Below are positions 24,368 to 32,685 of a stretch of DNA of 56,639 nt, in pieces (positions within the stretch are counted from its first letter, which is position 1; each line of letters starts with the position of its first letter). The notes beneath the pieces were generated by a model. It made no database searches. It had not been told where the DNA came from and worked only from the letters and a program-made list of their open reading frames with translations. The position numbers and the translations under genes are program-made. The DNA lies in the NCBI GenBank assembly GCA_017407755.1, contig JAFQVY010000019.1, positions 1 to 56,639 on the forward strand, given 5' to 3'. Source of the stretch: Clostridia bacterium (lineage in GTDB: Bacteria > Bacillota > Clostridia > Oscillospirales > Acutalibacteraceae).

Positions 24368-25771
24368 TTACTCAAAAAATGAGAAAAATGCACGATAAGC
24401 CATATAAATGTCAACTTTTGAGATAATTTCAAAGGGTGCATGCATAGAAAGCACAGGCACACCGAGGTCAACTGTGTCAACATTCATATTTGCAATGTAC
24501 TTTGCAATAGTACCGCCGCCGCCAAGGTCAACTCGACCAAGCTCGCCAACCTGCCAGAGAATGTCGTTTTTCTCAAGCATAGCTCTGATTTCGCCCATAT
24601 ATTCGGCAGAAGCGTCGCTTGTGCCGCCCTTGCCGCCGTGGCCTGTGTACTTGGAAATTACAACACCGCGGTTGAGATAGCTTGAGTTTCTGCCCTCAAA
24701 AGCACTTGCATAAGTGGGGTCAAAAGCCGCATTAACATCAGCAGAAAGGCACTTGCTGAGAGTCAATGCATGATAACCCTCAACGCCCTCAGCCTTTGCA
24801 AGGTCGTAAATAAAGTATCTTAAGAAATCGCTCTGCATACCTGTGTTGCCGTCAGAACCTGTTTCCTCTTTGTCGCAAAGAACGGTAATTGCGGTGTACT
24901 CAGGCTCTTTTGTATCAATAGCCGCCATAATTGCAGGATAAGCACAGCATTTATCGTCGTGACCGTAGCCGCCGATAAGACTTCTGTCAAAGCCTACGTC
25001 TTTTGTTTTATAAGTGGGCACAAGGCAAAGCTCAGCAGAAAGGAAATCGCTTTCTGTAATGCCGTACTTCTCATTTAAAATGCTCATTACGTTAAGCTTA
25101 ACAAGCTCGCCCTCGTCCTCGTCGCTATAGGGACGTGAGCCTACAAGCACGTTAAGGTCTTCACCGTCAAAAGCCTTATTAAGAGGCTTTGTTACCTGCT
25201 CGTAAGCAAGGTGAGGCAAAAGGTCGGAAATGCAAAGCACAGGGTCAGACTCGTCTTCGCCGAAGTTAACCTTAACGTTTGTGCCGTCAACAAGAGAAAC
25301 CACACCGTGAAGAGCCAAAGGCATAGCAAGCCATTGGTATTTTCTGATACCGCCGTAGTAGTGAGTTTTAAAAAGTGCAAGGTCATTTGCCTCATAAAGA
25401 GGATTGGGCTTTAAGTCAATTCTTGGGGAGTCGATGTGAGCAATAGCAAGTCTTGTGCCCTCAGAAACACCCTTTTTACCCATAACAGCCGCAATGAGTG
25501 CCTTGCCGCGGTTGTTCATATAAACCTTATCGCCTGCACTATATTTTTTGCCGCACTCATATTCGGTAAAGCCGTTAGCCTCTAAAAGCTTAATGGAATA
25601 TTCAACTGCATCACGCTCTGTCTTTGAGTTATCAAGGAAAACCTTGTAATCCTCGCACCAAGCATCAGCCTTTGCAATTTCGTCACAGGAAAGCTTTTTG
25701 ATGCCGATTTTTGTGCCTAAAAGCAATTTTTCCTTTAATTCTTTTGTTTTTGAAGTTTCTTTATCACACAT
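24368..25771 (-). CDS. apeB: M18 family zinc aminopeptidase
   Basis: 467 residues, typical for M18 aspartyl aminopeptidases, which trim N-terminal acidic residues in the cytoplasm as large assemblies. Metal and catalytic motifs seen: AIAHIDSPRIDLKPNP near 108, GGYGHDDKCCAYPAI near 268, VLCDKEETGSDGNTGMQSDF near 298, and LGVPVLSMHAPFEIISKVD near 438 with the last His ligand. GGAGG precedes the ATG. The symbol follows the clostridial ApeB-like member of the family; exact specificity is inferred. Confidence 0.9.
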   Translation of the reverse strand: MCDKETSKTKELKEKLLLGTKIGIKKLSCDEIAKADAWCEDYKVFLDNSKTERDAVEYSIKLLEANGFTEYECGKKYSAGDKVYMNNRGKALIAAVMGKKGVSEGTRLAIAHIDSPRIDLKPNPLYEANDLALFKTHYYGGIRKYQWLAMPLALHGVVSLVDGTNVKVNFGEDESDPVLCISDLLPHLAYEQVTKPLNKAFDGEDLNVLVGSRPYSDEDEGELVKLNVMSILNEKYGITESDFLSAELCLVPTYKTKDVGFDRSLIGGYGHDDKCCAYPAIMAAIDTKEPEYTAITVLCDKEETGSDGNTGMQSDFLRYFIYDLAKAEGVEGYHALTLSKCLSADVNAAFDPTYASAFEGRNSSYLNRGVVISKYTGHGGKGGTSDASAEYMGEIRAMLEKNDILWQVGELGRVDLGGGGTIAKYIANMNVDTVDLGVPVLSMHAPFEIISKVDIYMAYRAFFSFFE

Positions 25772-25794
25772 AATTTTTTACCTCCGTTTATTAT

Positions 25795-25823
25795 ATATTA
25801 TCACAGCACACCGTGATTTTCAA
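25795..25823 (-). promoter_or_regulatory. Promoter of the M18 aminopeptidase
   Basis: Minus strand TTGAAA (25818-25823), 17-bp spacer, TAATAT (25795-25800). The spacer is filled by an imperfect palindrome (TCAC...GTGA, 25801-25816), a possible operator. Confidence 0.5.
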
Positions 25824-26428
25824 TATTCATTCTCAGTAAAATAAAGCTCCTGATACTTTACTAAAGCACCCTCAATTTTCGCTACGTAATTAGAGGTTTC
25901 ACCGTAAGGAATATTATAAAGTGTAACCCCGTCTAAGCTGTACATATCGTTTTCAAGCCAGCCTTCAACTGCACCGATACCTGCATTATACGCCGCACAA
26001 GCAGTATAAATATCGCCAAAATGTGAGTAAAGCCAACTTAGGTAGTATGCCCCGTAATCAATATTTATAAAAGGGTCATAAAGGTCGTCAATATTATATT
26101 CTTCGCCGCGCTTTTCGCAAAGCCAGCTATAGGTTTCGGGCATAATCTGCATAAGGCCCCGTGCCCCTACCGAGGAGGTTGCTCTTTCGTCAAATCTGCT
26201 TTCGGCATAAATTACCGACGAAATCAGCTCAGGCTCAAGATTGTATTTTTCGCCTGCATCTAAAATTTCCTGCTCATATTTTAAGGGGTATAAACTGTGC
26301 TCAATGCCAAGGCGGATTTTCGAAAACATATCGCTATAAATAAAAACCGCCGCACAAAGAATAATCAAAAGTGCAATCACCGCAAAGCCAACACAGCCCG
26401 ACTTTTTCTTTTTTCGTTTTTTACTCAT
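25820..26428 (-). CDS. Membrane-anchored lytic transglycosylase (SLT domain)
   Basis: 202 residues from the ATG at 26428 (AAGGAG upstream), overlapping the coaE stop by 8 bp. A basic N-terminus (KKRKKKKSG), one membrane helix (about 13-32), then an SLT/goose-lysozyme domain: LISSVIYAESRFDERATSSV near 75 with the catalytic Glu in YAES, GARGLMQIMPETYSWL near 95, DPFINIDYGAYYLSWLY near 128 and TACAAYNAGIGAVEGW near 152. It would cleave peptidoglycan outside the membrane. Confidence 0.9.
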   Translation of the reverse strand: MSKKRKKKKSGCVGFAVIALLIILCAAVFIYSDMFSKIRLGIEHSLYPLKYEQEILDAGEKYNLEPELISSVIYAESRFDERATSSVGARGLMQIMPETYSWLCEKRGEEYNIDDLYDPFINIDYGAYYLSWLYSHFGDIYTACAAYNAGIGAVEGWLENDMYSLDGVTLYNIPYGETSNYVAKIEGALVKYQELYFTENEY

Positions 26429-27029
26429 CAAAAAGCTCCTTCGAGAGTTTTTCGGCTGTCTTTCTGAGCTTCGCCTCGGTTTCGTTGTTTTCTATTATAA
26501 AATCAGATTTTGCGGTGTAAAACTCGTCCGACTGCTGAGCGTTGAGCCTGAGCATAGCTTCCTCAAGATTTAAGCCATCTCTTTTCATTATCCTTTGTAC
26601 CCTCACGCTTTTATCTGCAATTACAGACACAATGAGCGAGCACATAGCGTCAAGTCCGCTTTCAATCAGGGTAGGTGCATCAAACACAACTGCTTCTGCC
26701 CCCTGCTTTTTTAAAGTTTCAAACTCTTCTTGTGCAAGCTTTGCAATAACAGGGTGAGTAGCTTTGTTTAGCTTTTGGGTGTTTTCTTTTGAAGAAAACG
26801 CCGCCTTTGCCAATGCCTTTCTTATAACCTCGCCGTCTTCATCGAAAATACCTTTTCCGAAAGCTTCAGCAAGGCTTTTCTTGCACTCGTCAGTTTTAAG
26901 TGCCTTGTGGGCAAGCTCGTCGGCATTTATAACCGAAACGCCAAAGCTTTCAAAAGCCTTCGACACCGTGCTTTTGCCTGCACCGGACTGACCCGTAAGT
27001 CCGATTATTTTAAAATTTTTATCAGTCAA
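26421..27029 (-). CDS. coaE: Dephospho-CoA kinase
   Basis: 202 residues. Start taken as the TTG at 27029: GAGGTGA ends 6 bp upstream, whereas the TTG at 27035 touches that site. P-loop IIGLTGQSGAGKSTVSKAFE near residue 8, the VINADELAHKAL motif near 33, AVVFDAPTLIESGLDAM near 110 and VQRIMKRDGLNLEEAMLRL near 145. Last step of CoA synthesis. It overlaps the sua5 stop by 8 bp, within the hflX-prfA-sua5 run. Confidence 0.93.
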   Translation of the reverse strand: MTDKNFKIIGLTGQSGAGKSTVSKAFESFGVSVINADELAHKALKTDECKKSLAEAFGKGIFDEDGEVIRKALAKAAFSSKENTQKLNKATHPVIAKLAQEEFETLKKQGAEAVVFDAPTLIESGLDAMCSLIVSVIADKSVRVQRIMKRDGLNLEEAMLRLNAQQSDEFYTAKSDFIIENNETEAKLRKTAEKLSKELFDE

Positions 27030-28050
27030 GGTCAATCACCTCAAAACCTGCGGCACGGATAAGCCTGTTTAAAACCGCCATACCCAAGCCCTCTTGTGAC
27101 GGGCAGCGTACAAAAGCAGTTTTAATGCCCTCAAGCTCATCAACCATTCGCAAAGAAGCAAAAAGGTTATGTGCCTGAGCCTCTAAATCCGCCTTGCTTC
27201 CCATAGAAATTTTAGGAATATTTATAAAAGCCTCGTCCTCTTTGTAGCAAAGTGCTACGGTAGCTTCTGCATTCTGCTTGTTTACAAAATCCCGGAAAGC
27301 TTTGTCGCTTCCCCGCACAAGACAAACCCTTGCCTTAGGCGAATAATGCTTATACTTCATACCCGGGCTTAAAGCGGTTTCGCCCTCTTTCAATTTATTG
27401 AGCACCGCATCGGCAACCTCAACCTTATCGTAAACGGCTTTTAAATCCTCAACCGTTACTCCGCCGGGGCGAAGAACAGTAACAACCTCGTCTTCTATGC
27501 TTACAACCGTGCTTTCCAAGCCAACCTTGCACTCACCGCCGTCAACAATGGCAGGAATTTTTCCCTTCATATCATTATAAACGTGCATAGCAGTTGTTGG
27601 ACTGGGACTGCCCGAAATGTTGGCAGAAGGAGCGGCTAAAGGGCAACCCGATGCCTTAATAAGCCGTCTTGCATTAATATCCGCAGGAAGCCTTACGGCA
27701 ACGGTAGAAAGTCCTCCTGTGGTAATTGAAGGCACATTTTCTGATTTTGGCATAATAATCGTAAGAGGGGCAGGCCAGAATTTTTCTGCCAAAAGCCTTG
27801 CAACAGAAGGCACCTTGCTTACAAGTGAGAATTTTTCTATGTCGTCAAAGTCCGCTATATGTACAATAAGAGGATTATCTGATGGTCTGCCCTTTGCCTC
27901 AAAAATTCTTTTAACCGCTTCTTCGTCAAGGGCATTTGCCGCCAAGCCGTAAACCGTTTCTGTGGGCATACCAACTACACCGCCCTCTTTTATAAAAGAA
28001 GCGGCAAGCTCTATATCCTCTGCACTTGTTTTCAGTAAAAGTGTATCCAT
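27022..28050 (-). CDS. L-threonylcarbamoyladenylate synthase (Sua5 type)
   Basis: 342 residues. YrdC domain 1-200: GGVVGMPTETVYGLAANALD near 24, KRIFEAKGRPSDNPLIVHIA near 45 and APSANISGSPSPTTA near 140. Linker SPGMKYKHYSPKARVCLV near 235 and a C-terminal Sua5 domain. It makes threonylcarbamoyl-AMP for the t6A37 modification of ANN-decoding tRNAs. It lies 1 bp after prfA, the usual Firmicutes partner (ywlC in B. subtilis). Confidence 0.93.
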   Translation of the reverse strand: MDTLLLKTSAEDIELAASFIKEGGVVGMPTETVYGLAANALDEEAVKRIFEAKGRPSDNPLIVHIADFDDIEKFSLVSKVPSVARLLAEKFWPAPLTIIMPKSENVPSITTGGLSTVAVRLPADINARRLIKASGCPLAAPSANISGSPSPTTAMHVYNDMKGKIPAIVDGGECKVGLESTVVSIEDEVVTVLRPGGVTVEDLKAVYDKVEVADAVLNKLKEGETALSPGMKYKHYSPKARVCLVRGSDKAFRDFVNKQNAEATVALCYKEDEAFINIPKISMGSKADLEAQAHNLFASLRMVDELEGIKTAFVRCPSQEGLGMAVLNRLIRAAGFEVIDLD

Positions 28051-28051
28051 C

Positions 28052-29131
28052 TTAATTTTTTTCCATACTTTCCTTTAACTTTTCTGCTCTGTCAGCGGCA
28101 ACAAGAGGGTCTATAAGCTGAGAAAGATTTCCGCTGAGAACCTCAGAAAGCTTATAAATAGTAAGCCCTATCCTGTGGTCAGTTACTCTGTTTTCATGGT
28201 AATTATAAGTGCGGATTCGCTCGCTTCTGTCGCCTGTACCAACCTGACTTTTTCTCTCAGCCGCAATAGAGCCTGCCTGTTTTTCCTGCTCTTCCTGCAA
28301 AAGGCGGCTTTTTAAAACTTTGAGAGCCTTATCTTTGTTTTTGTACTGGCTTCTCTCGTCCTGACACTCAACCACTGTACCTGTCGGAATGTGAGTTATT
28401 CGTATAGCACTTGAGGTTTTGTTAATATGCTGACCGCCAGCACCTGAGCTTCTGAATGTGTCAATCTTCAAATCATTGGGATTAATTTCAAGCTCAACGT
28501 CGTCAGCTTCGGGAAGCACCGCCACCGTAACTGTAGAGGTGTGAATTCTGCCCCCAGACTCGGTTTCGGGCACACGCTGAACCCTGTGCACGCCCCGCTC
28601 GTATTTTAAACGTGAAAAAGCACCCAAGCCCTCTATCATAAAGGAAATTTCCTTATATCCGCCAAGCTCCGTGGCATTTTCGTAGATAATATCGTGGCTG
28701 TACCCCATACTTTCGCCGTACATAGAGTACATTCTGTAAAGAACGCCGGCAAAAAGTGCCGCCTCCTCACCGCCTGCTCCTGCTCGGATTTCAACAATAA
28801 CATTTTTGTCGTCGTTGTGGTCTTTGGGAAGAAGCAAAATTTTAAGCTCGTTTTCCAAAGCCTCTGCCTGAGTTTTGCTTTCACTAAGCTCTGCCTGTGC
28901 AAGCTCCTTAAGCTCAGCATCAACTCCTGCTGTATCTAAAATTTCAAGAGCATCTTTTTCGCTTTCTCTTGCCGCCTTAAGCTTTTTGTAGGCTTCGACA
29001 ATGGGCTCTATAGACTTAAGCTCCATCATTATTTTTTTAAGCTTGTCGCCGTCTGCTGCAACCTCAGGCATACAAAGCTCCGCGTTTAGCTCCTCTGCTC
29101 TTTTTTCAAAAACACTTATTCTTTCAAACAA
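28052..29131 (-). CDS. prfA: Peptide chain release factor 1
   Basis: 359 residues with TTG start; AAGGTGA lies 4 bp upstream and overlaps the DUF951 stop. GGQ motif in SSGAGGQHINKTSSAIRITH near 228, stop-codon recognition PETESGGRIHTS region near 187, EIRAGAGGEEAALFAGVLYR near 113. Releases peptides at UAA/UAG. No in-frame stop or frameshift seen. Confidence 0.96.
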   Translation of the reverse strand: MFERISVFEKRAEELNAELCMPEVAADGDKLKKIMMELKSIEPIVEAYKKLKAARESEKDALEILDTAGVDAELKELAQAELSESKTQAEALENELKILLLPKDHNDDKNVIVEIRAGAGGEEAALFAGVLYRMYSMYGESMGYSHDIIYENATELGGYKEISFMIEGLGAFSRLKYERGVHRVQRVPETESGGRIHTSTVTVAVLPEADDVELEINPNDLKIDTFRSSGAGGQHINKTSSAIRITHIPTGTVVECQDERSQYKNKDKALKVLKSRLLQEEQEKQAGSIAAERKSQVGTGDRSERIRTYNYHENRVTDHRIGLTIYKLSEVLSGNLSQLIDPLVAADRAEKLKESMEKN

Positions 29132-29140
29132 AAAATCACC

Positions 29141-29317
29141 TTATTTTATGATTTTCTTAATATTTTTCTCAACCTTTACTCTGGGCAGATAAACCTCGTG
29201 GCTACAACCCTTGCAAAGGATTTTAAAGTCCGCACCGATTCTTGTCACTTCAAACAAATTGCTTCCGCAAGGGTGAGGCTTTTTCATCTCTAACGTATCG
29301 CCAACTTTAATGTCCAT
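29141..29317 (-). CDS. DUF951 family small protein
   Basis: 58 residues from the ATG at 29317 (GGAGGAG upstream). Pattern of DUF951: MDIKVGDTLEMKKPHPCGSN, then FEVTRIGADFKILCKGCSHE and VYLPRVKVEKNIKK, with CG/CKGC cysteines that may bind metal. Function not known. It overlaps the hflX stop and precedes prfA with the same strand. Confidence 0.85.
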   Translation of the reverse strand: MDIKVGDTLEMKKPHPCGSNLFEVTRIGADFKILCKGCSHEVYLPRVKVEKNIKKIIK

Positions 29318-29318
29318 A

Positions 29319-30572
29319 CTACTCCTCCAGTGCAAAGTCCCTTACCTTAAACCAGAACTGCTCGTCAACAATTGCCTCTACCTCAATACCCTCTGCTGTA
29401 TACTCCTCAGAAATCAAGGTGCAGTTTTTGCGGATATCCGAAGCTAAACCGCCTTTGTCAAAGGGCAAAAGAAGCTTAACCCTCTTAACCCTTACGGGCA
29501 AATTATCTTCAATCGCCGAAAGAAGCTTTTCTATACCCTCGCCTGTTTTGGCACTGATGCGGACATATTCCTTGCTTTCGCCGTGAAGTCCCACGGTGTC
29601 GTCGATATCGCACTTATTAAGCACCGAAATAATGGGGGTATCTCCGCAACCAAGCTCTGTGAGCAAATCCTTTGTAACCTCAAGGTGAAGCCTTGCCTCA
29701 AGAGAGCTTGCATCGCAAACGTTAAGGATAATATCCGCCTGTGCGGCTTCCTCCAAAGTAGACTTAAATGCCTCAACAAGATGATGAGGCAGTCTCCGTA
29801 CAAAGCCAACAGTGTCAATAAGCATAACCGAAACGCCGTTTGGAAGCTTTAAAGCTCGCGACGTTGGGTCAAGGGTTGCAAAAAGCTTATCCTCGGCCAA
29901 AACTCCTGCCTCGGTAAGATAGTTCATCAAAGTAGACTTTCCTGCATTTGTATAGCCAACAATTGCAACGGTAATGACTCCGTCTTTGTCTCTTCTTTTT
30001 CTGAGCTGTTCTCTGTGATGCTCAACGTCCTTAAGCTGGTCCTTAAGAGTTTCCATTTTACGCCTGATGTGACGCCTGTCAGTCTCTAATTTAGTTTCAC
30101 CGGGTCCTCGCGTGCCGATACCGCCGCCAAGACGAGAGAGCTCAATGCCTTTACCTGTAAGGCGGGGCAGCATATACTGAAGCTGAGCAAGCTCAACCTG
30201 CAACTTACCCTCCCTGCTTCTTGCACGAATAGCAAAAATATCAAGAATAAGCATTGTGCGGTCAATAACTCTTACGTCGGTTTCACGCTCAATATTTCTT
30301 ATCTGAGTAGGGCTTAACTCCATATCAAAAATTATCAAATCAATGTCGTTATTCTGACAGTATTCCTTGATTTCCTCAAGCTTGCCGCTGCCTACACAGG
30401 TGGCAGTGTCTGGCTTTTGAAGCTTCTGGCTAATACTTGCCACCGCCTCAGCCCCTGAGCTTTCTGCAAGCTCAAAAAGCTCCGAAAGAGAGCTTTCGGC
30501 GTCAAAGTCGCCCGTATCTACACTGACAAGCAGTGCCCTTGTGATTTTTTCCTCGGTGCTTATAAGCTCCAT
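29319..30572 (-). CDS. hflX: Ribosome-associated GTPase HflX
   Basis: 417 residues. N-terminal HflX domain with FDMELSPTQIRNIERETDVR near 100 and RLGGGIGTRGPGETKLETDR near 165. G domain: G1 VAIVGYTNAGKSTLMNYLTE near 200, G2/G3 FATLDPTSRALKLP and LIDTVGFVRRLPHHLVEAF near 230-255, G4 ISVLNKCDIDD near 320. Splits stalled 70S ribosomes. First gene of its run, with its own promoter. Confidence 0.95.
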   Translation of the reverse strand: MELISTEEKITRALLVSVDTGDFDAESSLSELFELAESSGAEAVASISQKLQKPDTATCVGSGKLEEIKEYCQNNDIDLIIFDMELSPTQIRNIERETDVRVIDRTMLILDIFAIRARSREGKLQVELAQLQYMLPRLTGKGIELSRLGGGIGTRGPGETKLETDRRHIRRKMETLKDQLKDVEHHREQLRKRRDKDGVITVAIVGYTNAGKSTLMNYLTEAGVLAEDKLFATLDPTSRALKLPNGVSVMLIDTVGFVRRLPHHLVEAFKSTLEEAAQADIILNVCDASSLEARLHLEVTKDLLTELGCGDTPIISVLNKCDIDDTVGLHGESKEYVRISAKTGEGIEKLLSAIEDNLPVRVKRVKLLLPFDKGGLASDIRKNCTLISEEYTAEGIEVEAIVDEQFWFKVRDFALEE

Positions 30573-30604
30573 ATAACCCTCCGAAAAATAACAATATATA
30601 ATTA

Positions 30605-30633
30605 ATTATACCCTAAACGCCCGATTTTGTAAA
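30605..30633 (-). promoter_or_regulatory. hflX operon promoter
   Basis: Minus strand TTTACA (30628-30633), 17-bp spacer, TATAAT (30605-30610). Confidence 0.75.
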
Positions 30634-30685
30634 CATTTTAATGCAAAATACGGCTTTCTGAAAAAAGTAAAAAAATTTTAAAAAA

Positions 30686-30716
30686 TGGTGTGAGTTTTTC
30701 TTAAAACTTACGTCTA
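30686..30716 (+). promoter_or_regulatory. ECF-type promoter of the second dockerin gene
   Basis: TGGTGTGAG (30686-30694), 16-bp spacer, CGTCTA (30711-30716) continuing AATAAGT. Blocks and spacing are identical to those at 10624-10660, while the spacers differ. No sigma-A -10 with a fitting -35 is seen nearby. Confidence 0.7.
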
Positions 30717-30745
30717 ATAAGTGAAAGCATAAAGGAGGTGTCAAT

Positions 30746-31750
30746 ATGAAAAAATTAATTGCTATTTTGCTTGTGGTGCTGATTTTTTCCTCAGGCACCT
30801 TGGCAGTTTCCGCTAACGGCTCTGAAAACCTTACAGAAAAATGCACCTCGGCCTTTGCACAGTACAAAAACTACACCCCCTCTGCCACTACTTATATCCA
30901 GTGCACAGTCTTAGGTGAAATCGGCGAATATGCAGTTTTTCGTGCTCGGATTATAGACACAGAGTGTGCATATCCCTGCATCTGTTCAGAGCAAATTATC
31001 GGCAACTATAAATTTATGCACGGCTACATAATCGGCCCTAAAGATAACCCTACAGGACTTTATGTCCTTACACCTGAGGGTGAGGTTATTTCGGCACTTG
31101 AAGCTTTTAATCAAAACCTTGTTACCGACGAAGCCCTTGCAGAAGTTGCAGGCGGCACCTATTATTCTTTATTCGACCCTGAAAATATTTATAAGTACGA
31201 AGAAATTATTGTTCCTAAACTAAAGGAAGAAATTTCCGACCCCTTTGCCGATATAAAAGGCTACAAAGAGCTTTACGAACACTACAATAATAAAGGTGAG
31301 CCTGAGTATGTACTTATCTACCTGCCTGCGCCGCTGTTTTATTCAATGCCTGTAGCAGATTTAGTTGGCGACTGCGTCTTTTACGGCGATATGGGAGGTA
31401 TTCCCTTTACCTATGACTACGGCGTTTATGTTCCTAAAACAGGGGAAATTTATGACCTTATTCACGCTTTTGAGCTTGAAATTGAAGGAATCGAAAAAGC
31501 TTTAGGCTATGTTTACTATAACGCCCTTATGGGAGACTGTGACTCAGACAAGAAACTTACCATAAAGGACGCCACTTACTTGCAGAAATGCTTGGCAGGT
31601 ATTGAAGAATTCAGAAAAGACGACGAAATCATAGTTTTTCTGTATGAAGAAAATCCCCCTGCACGTTTCATTTCCGACTATAACCGAGACGGTGAGCGAA
31701 ACATAAAAGATGCCACAGCAATACAGAAAAAGCTTGCAAAAATAGCATAA
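30746..31750 (+). CDS. Secreted dockerin protein, paralogue of the 9008 gene product
   Basis: 334 residues. Signal peptide 1-23. Residues 51-140 align with residues 259-345 of the 529-residue protein (LGEIGEYAVF / LGSVGDYEIF; GLYVLTPEGEVISALEAFNQ / AIYALSPEGKVYTLYEAYTQ), and a second related module spans about 185-255 (YDYGVYVPKTGEIYDLIHAF). Residues 261-334 are a type I dockerin with repeats DCDSDKKLTIKDATYLQKC and DYNRDGERNIKDATAIQKK, separated by a longer linker than usual. No CBM or catalytic domain seen. AGGAGGTG precedes the ATG. Confidence 0.82.
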   Translation: MKKLIAILLVVLIFSSGTLAVSANGSENLTEKCTSAFAQYKNYTPSATTYIQCTVLGEIGEYAVFRARIIDTECAYPCICSEQIIGNYKFMHGYIIGPKDNPTGLYVLTPEGEVISALEAFNQNLVTDEALAEVAGGTYYSLFDPENIYKYEEIIVPKLKEEISDPFADIKGYKELYEHYNNKGEPEYVLIYLPAPLFYSMPVADLVGDCVFYGDMGGIPFTYDYGVYVPKTGEIYDLIHAFELEIEGIEKALGYVYYNALMGDCDSDKKLTIKDATYLQKCLAGIEEFRKDDEIIVFLYEENPPARFISDYNRDGERNIKDATAIQKKLAKIA

Positions 31751-31772
31751 ACTCCTACGGGAGTGAAGCATA

Positions 31773-31815
31773 AAAGCCTCACAGGAAGGAAAGCGTCCTG
31801 TGGGGCTTTCTTATT
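31773..31815 (+). terminator. Terminator of the second dockerin gene
   Basis: AAGCCTCACAGGA pairs with TCCTGTGGGGCTT (stem arms 31774-31786 and 31796-31808), followed by TCTTATT. Confidence 0.75.
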
Positions 31816-31829
31816 ATAAATAAAAAAAC

Positions 31830-31859
31830 TTGCCATAACATACCAAAGTGTGCTATACT
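31830..31859 (+). promoter_or_regulatory. proBA promoter
   Basis: TTGCCA (31830-31835), 18-bp spacer, TATACT (31854-31859) with TGC before it (extended -10). Confidence 0.65.
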
Positions 31860-31894
31860 AAACATAATTGTAAAATGGGAAAAGATGTGATTTT

Positions 31895-32683
31895 ATGAGG
31901 GCAAAAAGAATAGTTATTAAGGTAGGCACTTCCACCCTTACATACTCAAACGGAAAAATCAACTACCGCCGTATTGAGGCACTTTGCAAGGTGCTTTCTG
32001 ATTTACAAAATCAGGGCAGAGACATAATCCTTGTTTCCTCAGGTGCTATCGGTGTAGGTATGGGCAAGTTAGGTCTTCCCGCTCGTCCCGACACCACAAG
32101 AGAAAAGCAGGCTTTAGCCGCTCTTGGCCAGTGTGAGCTTATGTATATGTACGACAAGCTTTTCGGCGAATACAACCACATGGTAGCACAGGTGCTTTTA
32201 ACAAGAGATGCCGTAGACTCAGAGCATAAAAAGGAAAATGTCTTAAACACCTTCAACACCTTGCTTCAGATGAATATTATCCCCATAGTCAACGAAAACG
32301 ACACCGTGGCTATTGATGAGCTTCAGGGTAACAACTTCGGCGACAACGATATGCTTTCAGCCATTGTTGCGAAGCTTGTGGGTGCAGACTTGCTTATTAT
32401 TCTTACCGATATTGACGGACTTTACGACAAAGACCCCAGAAAGTTTAAAGACGCCATAAAGATTGATGTAGTTGAAGAAATTTCTGAGGAAATAGTTGAG
32501 CACGCCGGCGGCTCAGGCTCTAATCGCGGCACAGGCGGCATGGCTACCAAAATTCAAGCGGCTAAATATGTAACTGAAGCAGGCATCAACTGCTCTGTAA
32601 TAGGCGGCGACGAGCCTAAAAGAATTTATGACCTTTTAGAGGGCGAAAAAATCGGTACACTCTTTAAGGCAAAGGAGAATTGA
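31895..32683 (+). CDS. proB: Glutamate 5-kinase, short form
   Basis: 262 residues: the amino-acid-kinase domain alone, without the C-terminal PUA domain of E. coli-type ProB. Seen: RIVIKVGTSTLTY near 5, IILVSSGAIGVGMGKLGL near 45, IPIVNENDTVAIDELQ near 128, FGDNDMLSAIVAKLVGADLL near 148, and GTGGMATKIQAAKYVTEAG near 208. First step of proline synthesis. PUA-less forms are common in Clostridia. It forms an operon with proA. Confidence 0.93.
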   Translation: MRAKRIVIKVGTSTLTYSNGKINYRRIEALCKVLSDLQNQGRDIILVSSGAIGVGMGKLGLPARPDTTREKQALAALGQCELMYMYDKLFGEYNHMVAQVLLTRDAVDSEHKKENVLNTFNTLLQMNIIPIVNENDTVAIDELQGNNFGDNDMLSAIVAKLVGADLLIILTDIDGLYDKDPRKFKDAIKIDVVEEISEEIVEHAGGSGSNRGTGGMATKIQAAKYVTEAGINCSVIGGDEPKRIYDLLEGEKIGTLFKAKEN

Positions 32684-32685
32684 TT

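Noticed and set aside
30613-30867. Minus-strand frame over the start of the second dockerin gene
   Set aside because: It lies across the ECF promoter and signal peptide of a clear gene and has no ribosome site.
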